Positions 18,656-27,375 of a stretch of DNA of 64,000 bases are shown piece by piece. The notes below the pieces were generated by a model. That model saw nothing but the letters and a program-made list of their open reading frames with translations. It was not told where the DNA came from and made no database searches. Source of the DNA: Novosphingobium flavum. Lineage in GTDB: Bacteria; Pseudomonadota; Alphaproteobacteria; Sphingomonadales; Sphingomonadaceae. The DNA lies in contig NZ_JACLAW010000011.1 in the NCBI RefSeq assembly GCF_014230315.1, positions 92,763-156,762 on the forward strand, given 5' to 3'. The stretch's first letter is position 1, and each line of letters begins with the position of its first letter. The position numbers and the translations under genes are program-made.

Positions 18656-21160
18656 TCAATAGACGTCGCGGCGATAGCGCCCGTGCTGGGTCAGTTCATC
18701 GAGCGCATCGGCGCCAAGGATCTCGACCAGCGCGTCATCGACCCCGGTGGCCATCCCCTCAAGGCTGCCGCACACGTAGATTGCCGCTCCGCGCGCAATC
18801 CAGTCGCACACCGCATCGCCCGACAGCCGCAGTTGGTCCTGGACATAGCGGCGCGGCGGCGCATCTGGGCTGGTTTCGCCATCCGCGCCCCCGGCCGCTT
18901 CGAGCAGTGCCACCGGCACGGCATCGCGCGAGAACACCAGATCGACCCGTTCGAGAATCCCCTGTGCCTGCCAGGCCTCGAGCTCGTCCGCATAGTAGGT
19001 GTCGAACGCAGCATTGCGCTCACCGAAGATGAGCCAGTTCCCGGTCTTGCCGGCCAGAGCCTTGGCCTTGAGGTGCGCGCGCAATCCCGCAAGGCCAGTG
19101 CCATTGCCGATGAGGATCAGCGGCCGGTCGACGTTCTCGCCCAGACGGAAGTTCTGGTGCGGGTGAAGACGCATCGCGATCTCACCGCCCAGGGCCGCGC
19201 CGTCGGTCAGCCAGCCCGAGCCGACGCCCAGCGTGCCGTCGGTGCGCCGCTCCTGCCGCACCAGCAACTGGACTCGGCCATCCGCGGGGATCGACGAGAT
19301 CGAATAGTCACGCGCCCGATCGGGATCGGCCGGAGCCAGTATCTGGGCAAGGTCGCCCGCTTCCCAGTCGGCCGCGGCACCATCCAGCGGCTCCAGTTCG
19401 ATGTGATAGGCCGGATTGCCCGCGCTGCCCGGATTGAGGTGGCGGCGGCCCGCCAGACGCCACCGTTCGAAGGCAGGCGCCTTCCAGTCCGGCATGTCGT
19501 CCGTCCGGGCAAAGTGGCTCAGTTCGGACTTCCACTCGTCCAGAGCAGCCGCGTCGAGATTGTCGACGTCGATCCGCTTGAACAGCGGACGTGCACCCTG
19601 TTCGTTCAGCCAGGCATCAAGCTTGCGACCGAACCCGCAGAAGTTCGCATAGGCGCTGTCCCCCAGGGCGAGGACCCCGAAATGCAGGTTCGCCAGAGCC
19701 GCCTTCTCGCCCATGATCTTGCGCAAGAAACCGCGCGCCATGTCCGGCGGATCTCCTTCGCCATGGGTGGACACAATGAACAGGGCACGCTCGGCGTTCT
19801 CGAGTTCATCGAGTTCGAGCTTGTCGAGCCCGATCACCTTGGCCGGCAGGCCCGAGGCGTGGAACGCCGCGGCGGTCTGCCAGGCGAAGCGTTCGGCGCC
19901 GCCGGTCTGGCTGGCATAGGCGACGATCCATTCCGGCACGCCTTCCAGCGTGGCGACATGACCGCTCGCCGCGACCTTCATCGCCGCCGCTTCCTTCTCG
20001 CGCCGACGGCGCTTGAGGTACATCATCCAGCCGGTGACGAAGAATACCGGCATCATCAGGCAAGCGAGGAAGAAGAAGATGCGCCCGGGCAGGCCGAGGA
20101 TCGCGCCGTTGTGAAAATCGAAGTTGCGCATCACGATCTGCTGCAACAGCGGCAAATCACCGAAACGGTCGTGGGTGATGACAGCGCCGGTATGCGCATC
20201 GAGCACCACGACGTTGACTTTGCTGTTGAGCGCAGGCGAGTGTCCGCCCTTCACCGTGCGCTGCTTGCTTAGCAGGTATTCAATCTTCAGGTAGTCAGGC
20301 CCGCTCTCCTTGAAGTTCACGGTCGCCTGCGCATAGGTCGGAACCTCGCGCTGGAACGAGGCCCACAGCTTGTTGAGATCGTAGGAGGAGCGGTTGGGCA
20401 GTTCCTTCGACTTGTCCCTGTCGTAGTTGATGTAACGCGCCGGTTCCGCCCCGGTCGCACTGCCGACGAAGTCCATGTAGCGGTTGCTCTGGATCTCGTT
20501 GAGCAGGCCGCTATGCGACATCGAGATGAACGCGATGAGCACGATGGTGCCGCCAGCCGCGTGAAGGCTGTAGAGGAAGGGATAGCCCTGCGCCTTCCAG
20601 TTGATCTTGAACCACGAGCGCCAGTCGGCCAGTTTGCTCTTGGGCCAGCGCAGATAGAGGCCCGACAGGCTGAGGATCAGCACCGCGAGCGAGGTGTAGA
20701 ACATCGCCCACTTCGGCATCGGGTAGAGCCCCGTGCGCGTACCGGGAATCCTGAAGACCAGGCTGCGATGTACCCCTTCCATGTACTGGCCAAATTTGCC
20801 CAGGGCATGCCGAACATATTTGAAATTGTGCACCTGGCCGGTGTACTGGTTGACCAGCTGGTTGCCCTCGGAAACGTTGGTGCCGGTCAGGTCGACCACC
20901 ACGCCTTCGTTCGGATCACCCGAAAAGACCAGCCGGGTGACCGTGTCATCGGGGTTCGCCGCCCGCGCCCTGACCCAGATCTGCTCGGGCGAGAGTGAGG
21001 GGCGGCCAGCCGCCTCGACGTGCAGCGGATCGCCGCTTTCCCAGTAGCTGACGTCCTGATCGAACGCGATCCCGGCACCGGTAATGGCCATGATCGACGC
21101 GAACAACCCGACGACGAGGCCGAGAATCCAGTGCAGATTGAACAGCAGCTTCTTCAGCAC
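18656..21160 (-). CDS. PepSY transmembrane protein fused to flavodoxin and ferredoxin-NADP reductase domains
   Basis: The 834-residue product joins three parts. Residues 1 to about 390 are a PepSY-associated transmembrane unit with four helices (LHWILGLVVGLFASIM, LHAAGGTIVLIAF, FFFLACLMMPVFFVTGWMMYL). About 415-555 is a flavodoxin domain (YASQTGGAERFA, STHGEGDPPD, LALGDSAYANFC). About 580-834 is an FAD/NADPH reductase (RDYSISSIP, GNGTGLAGLRAHL, YVCGSLEGMATGV). Such fusions pass NADPH electrons across the inner membrane and are linked to ferric-siderophore reduction. It starts at GTG 21160 with GGGAGCC upstream. It follows a TonB receptor, as iron-uptake reductases often do, but here it is also in a glycoside island. 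Substrate inferred only. Confidence 0.85.
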   Translation of the reverse strand: MLKKLLFNLHWILGLVVGLFASIMAITGAGIAFDQDVSYWESGDPLHVEAAGRPSLSPEQIWVRARAANPDDTVTRLVFSGDPNEGVVVDLTGTNVSEGNQLVNQYTGQVHNFKYVRHALGKFGQYMEGVHRSLVFRIPGTRTGLYPMPKWAMFYTSLAVLILSLSGLYLRWPKSKLADWRSWFKINWKAQGYPFLYSLHAAGGTIVLIAFISMSHSGLLNEIQSNRYMDFVGSATGAEPARYINYDRDKSKELPNRSSYDLNKLWASFQREVPTYAQATVNFKESGPDYLKIEYLLSKQRTVKGGHSPALNSKVNVVVLDAHTGAVITHDRFGDLPLLQQIVMRNFDFHNGAILGLPGRIFFFLACLMMPVFFVTGWMMYLKRRRREKEAAAMKVAASGHVATLEGVPEWIVAYASQTGGAERFAWQTAAAFHASGLPAKVIGLDKLELDELENAERALFIVSTHGEGDPPDMARGFLRKIMGEKAALANLHFGVLALGDSAYANFCGFGRKLDAWLNEQGARPLFKRIDVDNLDAAALDEWKSELSHFARTDDMPDWKAPAFERWRLAGRRHLNPGSAGNPAYHIELEPLDGAAADWEAGDLAQILAPADPDRARDYSISSIPADGRVQLLVRQERRTDGTLGVGSGWLTDGAALGGEIAMRLHPHQNFRLGENVDRPLILIGNGTGLAGLRAHLKAKALAGKTGNWLIFGERNAAFDTYYADELEAWQAQGILERVDLVFSRDAVPVALLEAAGGADGETSPDAPPRRYVQDQLRLSGDAVCDWIARGAAIYVCGSLEGMATGVDDALVEILGADALDELTQHGRYRRDVY

Positions 21161-21201
21161 GGTCGGGCTCCCACGAATCGATTATGTTATTCTTGTTTCA
21201 G

Positions 21202-21230
21202 AAAAAATGGCGGACCCTCGCGGGCCCGCC
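21202..21230 (-). terminator. Rho-independent terminator of the TonB receptor gene
   Basis: On the minus strand GGCGGGCCC pairs with GGGTCCGCC (one G-U pair) around a GCGA tetraloop, followed by ATTTTTT. It lies 12 bp after the TonB stop codon and separates it from the PepSY-reductase gene. Confidence 0.85.
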
Positions 21231-21242
21231 CAGAGATGAATT

Positions 21243-23759
21243 TCAGAACTTGAAGGCGAAGGTGGCACCCACGTAGCGATCGGCCGCCTTGGGCAGGTTC
21301 ACGTTGTATCCCTGCTGGTCGTAGTTCAGGACATAGCCGGCAGGGCGAACGTTGTTCCCCGCATAGTTCTTGCCCGTGTAGTAGTGCCGGTTGGTCAAAT
21401 TCTTGACGAAGACTGTCAAAGAATACTTGTTGTCGATATCCTTGACCCCAAAGTTGAGGTCAAACGTCGCATAGCCGGGCTGGCTCAGGAACGGATCCTG
21501 GCTGAGATCGAACGACTGCCACGACTGGAAGTTCATCGAACCCATGATGAACCCGGCCAGCGAGCCGAACAGCGGATGCTCGTAGCGGATCGAGGCATTG
21601 CCGCGCCACTCCGGCGCACCGGGCAGCGAGCCGTTGCGGACGTTCTGGAAAGTGGCGCTGCCACCTGACGTGTTCAGCTGACGGAAGCAGACGTTGCTCG
21701 GCTGCGCCGCCCCGACCGCGACGGTCGCGATAGCCGGGAGGCCATAGACCGCCGCATTGTTCTGCGGGAAAGTACAGGGCAGGCCATTGGCGTTAACCGT
21801 GGCCTTCGAATAAACCACGCTGGCGTTCACGCTCAGTCCTTGGGTCACTTCGGCAGAGATTGCTGCCTGGAAGCCCTTGGTGGTCACATCGCCGGCATTG
21901 GTCGGGATGCTGGTCGCGGTAAAGGTCAGCGGATCGACCGCCTGTGCCTGAACCTGCAGGTTCTTGTACTTGGCGTAGAAGGCCGCCGCGGTCAGGAGTG
22001 CCCGCCCGCCAAAGATGCGACCCTTGAAGCCGGCTTCGAAGGCATTGACCGTTTCCGGCAGGACCGGCGTGGTCTGGTTGAAGGCCGCAGTCAGCTCGAT
22101 GTCGTAGCTGGCGCCCTTGTAGCCGCGTGCATAGGTCGCATAGAACTGCGCGTTGCGATTGACATGGTACTGCAGACCGAGCTTGCCGGTGATGGTGTTG
22201 TCAGCCGTGTTGCCGCTGCCCGAACCCACCGAAAGGGTCGAAACGTCGCCGGGCTGCGACGCACCCGGACGGATCACGAAGTAGCTGACCGTTTCGCGCT
22301 GTACGCGCACGCCTGCAAGCACGGAAAGCTTGTCGGTCAGCTTGTATTCGCCTTGGCCGAAGACGGCGATCTGGTCGCTGGTCTGGCCAGCGTTCAGCGT
22401 ATTCGAAACGTAGATCGGCAGAACCGTGGTGGAAGTTCCGCACGGCAGGCCCACCGTGTTACCCGCGGTAACCGGGCAGGTGCCCCACCGCTGGAGGTAC
22501 TCGCGGCCGACCTTCTGGGTCTGGTAATAGAGGCCGGCAACGTAGGTTAGCGGTCCGGTGCCCGGCGAAGTCACCCGGATCTCCTGAGCGAACTGCGTGA
22601 CCGAGCCGGGGCCGCCCGCGCTCAGGGTCTTGCTTCGCCCGCCCGCACCATTGATCGTGGTCTGGGTCGTCGAGCCGTAGGGCGTGACCAGCTGCGGAGT
22701 TGCCGCGACGTAGAGCGGCGGCAGGGCGTCGGGGATCACCGGGAACGGGTTCGCATCGAACCGGTAGTTCTGGTACGACGTGATCGAGGTGATGGTGAAG
22801 TCACCCAGCTTGAGATTGCCTTCCAGCGAACCGATGAACTGGCGGCTGTCGTCAAACGATGGCTTGTACATCTGGACGAGACGGTTCTCGGTATTGGCCG
22901 TGAACGGCACGACCAGCGCTGCGATCTGGACCGAGTTGTCGAACTGCTGGATCACGCTGGAACAGCAACCCGACTGCGTCTTGTAGTAGCTCGCGATGGC
23001 CAGCCAGTTGAGGTTCTCGGTCATGTCCCAGTCAAGCTTGCCGCGAACACCACGGCTCTTGACCGTACCGATCCGGTCGCCCGGCGAAACGCTGCTGAAC
23101 AGGTTGCCGCCGACATAGCTGTAATTGCCGCTGATGCTGGCGCGCAGCGTGTCGGAAAGCGGCCCCGAGATCGTGCCTTTGGCGCGGTATTCCTCGCCTT
23201 CGGCAACGGTCACTTCGCCATTTGCCGAAAGCTGGTGGGAGGGCCGCGCGGTAACGACGTTGATCAGGCCCGCGTCGGCATTCTTGCCGAACAGGGTACC
23301 CTGCGGCCCTTCAAGAACCTCGATCCGCTCCACGTCGGACAGTTCGGAGAAGCCCTGGGCGCCGCGGCCGAGGACGACGCCGTCGATCACGGTCGAGACC
23401 GAGGATTCGGCGCCGAAATTGAACAGGGCCGTGCCGACGCCGCGAATGCGGAAGCTATTGTTGGCAGCCTTGCCGCCCTCGGTGAAGGTAAGCGAGGGCA
23501 CTGCGTCGGTCAGTGAACGGGTGTCGTTGATCTGGCGCTGGCGCAGGACGTCCGCCGAAACGGCGGTGACGGTCACAGGCACGTCGACCAAGCGCTCGGC
23601 GCGCTTCTGCGCGGTCACCACGATTTCACCCGGCGCCATATCGTCGGCATCGCTGGCGGCTTGCGGCGTCGTTTGCGCAGTTTGCGCACTGGCCGACGCG
23701 ACCGGCATCAGCGCCACCGACAGCGCCATAAACGAAACAGAGCCCAGAGAACCTTTCAT
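21243..23759 (-). CDS. TonB-dependent outer-membrane receptor
   Basis: The 838-residue receptor has a signal peptide (ALSVALMPVASASAQ) and a TonB-box-like GEIVVTAQKRAE. The plug domain includes RIEVLEGPQGTLFGKNA, and the barrel ends GATFAFKF with a C-terminal Phe. It imports a ligand across the outer membrane using TonB energy. The ATG at 23759 has a strong AGGAAGGGG upstream; an in-frame start at 23777 is less likely. Its promoter region shares a 22-nt box and spacing with that of the GMC/deglycosidase operon, so it probably serves the same substrate. A terminator follows, so downstream genes need their own promoter or read-through. Confidence 0.9.
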   Translation of the reverse strand: MKGSLGSVSFMALSVALMPVASASAQTAQTTPQAASDADDMAPGEIVVTAQKRAERLVDVPVTVTAVSADVLRQRQINDTRSLTDAVPSLTFTEGGKAANNSFRIRGVGTALFNFGAESSVSTVIDGVVLGRGAQGFSELSDVERIEVLEGPQGTLFGKNADAGLINVVTARPSHQLSANGEVTVAEGEEYRAKGTISGPLSDTLRASISGNYSYVGGNLFSSVSPGDRIGTVKSRGVRGKLDWDMTENLNWLAIASYYKTQSGCCSSVIQQFDNSVQIAALVVPFTANTENRLVQMYKPSFDDSRQFIGSLEGNLKLGDFTITSITSYQNYRFDANPFPVIPDALPPLYVAATPQLVTPYGSTTQTTINGAGGRSKTLSAGGPGSVTQFAQEIRVTSPGTGPLTYVAGLYYQTQKVGREYLQRWGTCPVTAGNTVGLPCGTSTTVLPIYVSNTLNAGQTSDQIAVFGQGEYKLTDKLSVLAGVRVQRETVSYFVIRPGASQPGDVSTLSVGSGSGNTADNTITGKLGLQYHVNRNAQFYATYARGYKGASYDIELTAAFNQTTPVLPETVNAFEAGFKGRIFGGRALLTAAAFYAKYKNLQVQAQAVDPLTFTATSIPTNAGDVTTKGFQAAISAEVTQGLSVNASVVYSKATVNANGLPCTFPQNNAAVYGLPAIATVAVGAAQPSNVCFRQLNTSGGSATFQNVRNGSLPGAPEWRGNASIRYEHPLFGSLAGFIMGSMNFQSWQSFDLSQDPFLSQPGYATFDLNFGVKDIDNKYSLTVFVKNLTNRHYYTGKNYAGNNVRPAGYVLNYDQQGYNVNLPKAADRYVGATFAFKF

Positions 23760-23840
23760 CACACCCCTTCCTCCCATTCGATCATTCGCAAATCGAATGA
23801 ATTATATTCCCAGCACGCCTTTGTGGCAGCACCATCTTTT

Positions 23841-23893
23841 CTATCGTTCCATTCTTTACCTTAGCAAGGCTTTTATTGTTTCCTTTTAGAATG
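23841..23893 (-). promoter_or_regulatory. Putative promoter and upstream box of TonB receptor gene, twin of 13372-13424
   Basis: On the minus strand: box CATTCTAAAAGGAAAC ending AATAAA (23893-23872), TTGC (23867-23864) and AACGATAG (23848-23841). All three blocks match the GMC operon upstream region with the same spacing and one mismatch in the 22-nt box. The -10-like element is about 82 bp above the ATG. Confidence 0.6.
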
Positions 23894-24009
23894 TTTTGAA
23901 CAACAACCTTCCGCATACACTTCGATCAAACCCGGCAGATCGGCACTGGGCGATTCAGTCACCCGGATGCGGGTCTCCACCAAGTGCGGCGCCGTCGTTC
24001 GGCAAGTGA

Positions 24010-24180
24010 AAAGCTGACGATATTGATACCGTTGAGCATTTCATCAGCCTGTCAGATGGCCGGATAGATCCGCTCGCGCTTTGCTGGGCCGGCCATAGCC
24101 TGGCCCCAAACAAAGAACTCGACCTAGCCGATCTGATCAGCGAAAAATGGATATTCCCAAATGACGCGTGGCAGCGGGCA
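24010..24180 (+). pseudogene. Fragment resembling a LysR-type regulator effector domain
   Basis: An open frame encodes PLALCWAGHSLAPNKELDL followed by ADLISEKWIFPNDAWQRAV. This fits the LysR substrate-binding pattern (PL-lv-a-gHPLa---l-l-dLade-WIlP). There is no start, no helix-turn-helix and no C-terminus. It ends where the transposase remnant on the other strand begins, so it was probably cut by that element. Weak call. Confidence 0.35.
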
Positions 24181-24605
24181 GTATCGCAGCCCATCGGTGG
24201 CTTTGGCCTCGGCCATGCCGTAACGCTTCAGCGCGTTCTTCAAGTGCTGCAAAGCCGCTGATTTATCTCATTTTTTGGTGACAATAGATTCCAGGATCTC
24301 ATCCTCGTGAACGACGGCGCGCCAGAGATAGCTCATCGCGCCATTGATCTTCACGTAGACCTCGTCGATGTGCCCGCACCATGCCGGAAACCGCGCATCC
24401 GGCTGATGCGCTGGCGGCGGATGTCGGCCGCGAACAACGGACCGAAACAATTCCGCCACAGCCGCACCGTCTCATGACAGAGGTAAATGCCGCGCTCGAA
24501 CAGCAGATCCTCGACTTCCGCAGGCTCAACGGGAACCGCACATAGTGCATCACCACGAGCCGGATTACCTCCGGCTACGAGTGAAAATAGCGAAATGGAT
24601 TGGCT
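24180..24605 (-). mobile_element. Decayed IS6-family transposase remnant
   Basis: Pieces of an IS6 (IS26-like) transposase are readable in changing frames: PEVIRLVVMHYVRFPLSLR, then VEDLLFERGIYLCHETVRLW, FGPLFAADIRRQR, then GHIDEVYVKINGAMSYLWRAV (first catalytic Asp) and LKNALKRYGMAEAKATDGLR (second Asp region). At least two frameshifts and a stop (after ESIVTKK) interrupt it, and the last catalytic Glu region is missing. No terminal inverted repeats were recognised. It is not functional. It marks the border between the PepSY/TonB cluster and the next operon. Confidence 0.75.
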
Positions 24606-24634
24606 GGTTCTTGAGGACGCGGCATGGCCGCGCC

Positions 24635-25576
24635 CTACCCCAATCGCCTCACCTTGCCAGCAGGTGCAGTTCTTTTGACACTGCCACCAGTGGCGATGCT
24701 AGCGCACGCCGCGTCGACAATCGCAACCAGTTCCTGCCCGAAGCGGACGTCGGCAACCTGCCCATAGGCCGATGCGTCTCCCCCAGTCAGGCTGCGGACG
24801 GCTTCCCGGTAGCAGGCCAACCAGTCATGCTGGAAGGGGCCGCCCTCAAGCACATGATCAGCAGCGCCAAAGCTGTAAAGCTCGCAAGGCCCCGTGCGCG
24901 TCTCGTCTAGCAAATCCAGGCTGAAGCTGGAGCGGCCCCCGCCGGCGTGATCGAGACTACACTGGAAAGCGGCTTTCCCTGTTCTAGTTGCCGCCGCGCA
25001 AACAACGGGACCGAGCACGGAAACCAGCACGGCGAGCATATGCGGAGCAACGTCCAACAGAGGCCCGAAAGGCTCGGAACGCCAGGGGGAGTCTGCGAAA
25101 CGGCCGCCGGGTACCAAGGCCCGAGAATTGAAACTGGCAGTGGCCGTCTGCGGCTGCAAGGCTCGCGCCGATGCGATCAATTGGCGCACCTCGGCGCTAT
25201 GGAGCCCAGGCAGGAACACGCGTGCCGCCACGTCCGCCCGATCAATCGTTGCCACCAGCTCACACCCCTCCGCAAGCGAGGTCGCCAGCGGCTTTTCCAG
25301 CAGCAGCATCTTGCCCGCCTCCGCGGCACGTCGTGCAAGAGCGGACTGGACCTGCGGTGCGACAGCGAATGCGACGGCGTCCACACCGTCCAGGAAGCGG
25401 TCGAAATCGTCGAAGGCTTGAGCACCGTGCGGCTCTGCCACGGCTGCGGTCCGGCCAGGATCCCGGCCGTAGACTCCGACCAGGCGGACATTCGGGCAAT
25501 CCGCCAAGGCCGGAGCGTGAACCTGCGCAGCCCAAGTGCCGGTTCCGACCAAGCCGAATGAGGCAGGCTCAACCAC
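24635..25576 (-). CDS. Gfo/Idh/MocA-family NAD(P)-dependent oxidoreductase
   Basis: The product has about 313 residues. FGLVGTGTWAAQVHAPAL is the Rossmann dinucleotide motif, and MLLLEKPLATSL carries the family E-K-P Lys. A C-terminal alpha/beta domain follows. Members oxidise or reduce sugar hydroxyls, including C3 of glucosides in DgpA-type deglycosylation systems, or act on inositols. The GTG at 25576 with GGGAG upstream is preferred; GTG at 25606 is possible. It is the last gene of a minus-strand sugar operon, 192 bp after the MFS stop. Substrate unknown. Confidence 0.78.
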   Translation of the reverse strand: MVEPASFGLVGTGTWAAQVHAPALADCPNVRLVGVYGRDPGRTAAVAEPHGAQAFDDFDRFLDGVDAVAFAVAPQVQSALARRAAEAGKMLLLEKPLATSLAEGCELVATIDRADVAARVFLPGLHSAEVRQLIASARALQPQTATASFNSRALVPGGRFADSPWRSEPFGPLLDVAPHMLAVLVSVLGPVVCAAATRTGKAAFQCSLDHAGGGRSSFSLDLLDETRTGPCELYSFGAADHVLEGGPFQHDWLACYREAVRSLTGGDASAYGQVADVRFGQELVAIVDAACASIATGGSVKRTAPAGKVRRLG

Positions 25577-25768
25577 GGCGAGCTCCCGCCCGCCGTGGTG
25601 AGGCACAACTCCAAATCAAGGGCATGTAGATCCTCTTCCCGGCCATTATCGCTATGGCCGCATAAAAGGCGCCTCGACTGCACATTCCAGGCACGGGGCA
25701 CTGGGCTGTGCGCGGCGGCGGATTATCGGAAGGCATTTACCGGCACGCTCACTTCTTTTTCGCAAGAC

Positions 25769-27211
25769 TTATTCCCCTGCGGCAACGGCCCGGCCCCCGA
25801 CGTCAAGGCCGGCACTCGGCGAGGACGACTGGTTGTCGGCGCGTACAGGCAGTTCCTGTTCCGTGTGACCATAGACTTCCTTGAGCACGAAGGTTGCCAG
25901 GAACAGCGTGATGAGCGGGAAAATGGCCGTCAGCATCGCCGCCTTGGGAACCCCAAGCAAAGTAAACATCGCCGGCGCCGCCATCGTCAGGAGAAACGCC
26001 GAGGTCTTGGTCACCGCATAGGCAAACCCGGAAGAGACGCCGCGATACTTTGGCTTGGCGACCACGGTGACAATCGTCTGACCGCTCTGCGCGCCCCAGT
26101 AATGCCCCCAGACCACGATCGCTGCGCCCAGGGCAACGATCAGTGTCTGCGCCTGATAGATGCCATAAGAGGCGACGAACAGGCCCGACGCGGTCAGGAA
26201 GTTGCCTGCCTGGAGCAGGCCCTTGTGACCGATGCGGTGGAGAATGACCGGCCCGACGAAGCCGGACAGGGCCGCCAGGCCGCTCAGCCCGATCAGGAAC
26301 AGGTTGTTCTCGAGCTGGGTCGTGAAGCCGAAGCTCACCAGGATGAGCGGGATGTAGAAGCCAAAGGCATACCATTCGGCCGGCTGAGTGGCGTTTGAAA
26401 CCATGCCGACGATCGTCACGTTGCGGCGGCGGCGATCACCCCAGACGTCCCTGAACGCTTCCCCGATCGTGGGCGAGCGCATCGGCACGTTGGTATCGGG
26501 CAGGTCGTCCAGCAGATCGCCGTAAAGCACGCGCGATGCCGCCTTGGCTTCGCGGAACTTGCCGCGATCAAGCAACCACGCCGGGGTTTCGGGCAACTCG
26601 GTCCGCATCAACAGCAGAATGATGCCGGGAATGGCCGGGAACATGAGAACGAAGCGCCACAGCAGGTTCGCCTCGAGATTGATGAACTGCAGAATGGTCA
26701 CAAGGATCACCGACAGCATCGTGCCGATGGCGTACATGCACTGCCACCGGTTCGCCATCGTCTCGCGTTTTCCCTTGGGCAGGACTTCCATCATGTAGGT
26801 GAAGCCGTTGGCGACGTCGCATCCGATGGGGATGCCGCCAATCGTGCGGATGATTGCCAGGGTCAGCATGTTTGGTGCCAGCCCTTGCGCGAGGGCGCAG
26901 ACGATAAACATGATCATGGAGGCGAGGAATATCCGCCGACGGCCGAAGCGATCCGTTGCCCAGCCGCCCAGCAGCGCGCCGATCAGGCCCCCGATGTGAA
27001 CCCCGGCAGCGGCAAATCCGAGCATCATCGCGCTCGGATTGAGGTCCGTGTTTATGTAGGGGAGGATGAAGGCCATCGAATAGCTGTCCCAGGATTCAAG
27101 GAGCAGCGCGACGATCATGAGCCAGCCGGCTTTGGTGGAGCCAGCGCCTTCCTGGGCCTCAACTCTTTTCTTGGCCTCCGCGGCGATCGCGGCAGCTTGC
27201 GCTTGGTTCAC
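25769..27211 (-). CDS. MFS transporter, sugar/aromatic-acid symporter type
   Basis: A 480-residue membrane protein with about twelve hydrophobic segments. ESWDSYSMAFILPYI in helix 1, GGWATDRFGRRRIFLAS (motif A) and ELPETPAWLLDRGKFREA in the central loop (PETP-WL) are typical of sugar porter and AAHS-like carriers. The GTG at 27211 is preferred because GGGAG lies 8 nt upstream; another GTG at 27226 lacks a site. It follows the amidohydrolase gene on the same strand and probably imports the substrate of the operon. Exact substrate not readable. Confidence 0.78.
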   Translation of the reverse strand: MNQAQAAAIAAEAKKRVEAQEGAGSTKAGWLMIVALLLESWDSYSMAFILPYINTDLNPSAMMLGFAAAGVHIGGLIGALLGGWATDRFGRRRIFLASMIMFIVCALAQGLAPNMLTLAIIRTIGGIPIGCDVANGFTYMMEVLPKGKRETMANRWQCMYAIGTMLSVILVTILQFINLEANLLWRFVLMFPAIPGIILLLMRTELPETPAWLLDRGKFREAKAASRVLYGDLLDDLPDTNVPMRSPTIGEAFRDVWGDRRRRNVTIVGMVSNATQPAEWYAFGFYIPLILVSFGFTTQLENNLFLIGLSGLAALSGFVGPVILHRIGHKGLLQAGNFLTASGLFVASYGIYQAQTLIVALGAAIVVWGHYWGAQSGQTIVTVVAKPKYRGVSSGFAYAVTKTSAFLLTMAAPAMFTLLGVPKAAMLTAIFPLITLFLATFVLKEVYGHTEQELPVRADNQSSSPSAGLDVGGRAVAAGE

Positions 27212-27333
27212 GAATATTTCTCCCACACATCAGGTGGCGATTGCTGTCGGACGCGGCGCACGGCGGATGACAAGAGGCCGCTGCGCCGACCTTTCCGAAG
27301 GCCATCCTATCTAGACCATACTTACCGCGTACC

Positions 27334-27366
27334 CGGCGGCGTGCGGTTCAGGGCCGCGCGCCGCCG
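27334..27366 (-). other. Strong stem-loop between amidohydrolase and MFS genes
   Basis: A 13-bp stem (27334-27346 with 27354-27366, one G-U pair) encloses a 7-nt loop. No T-run follows in the minus direction. It may attenuate or stabilise the mRNA between two operon genes. Confidence 0.5.
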
Positions 27367-27375
27367 AGAGGCGGA

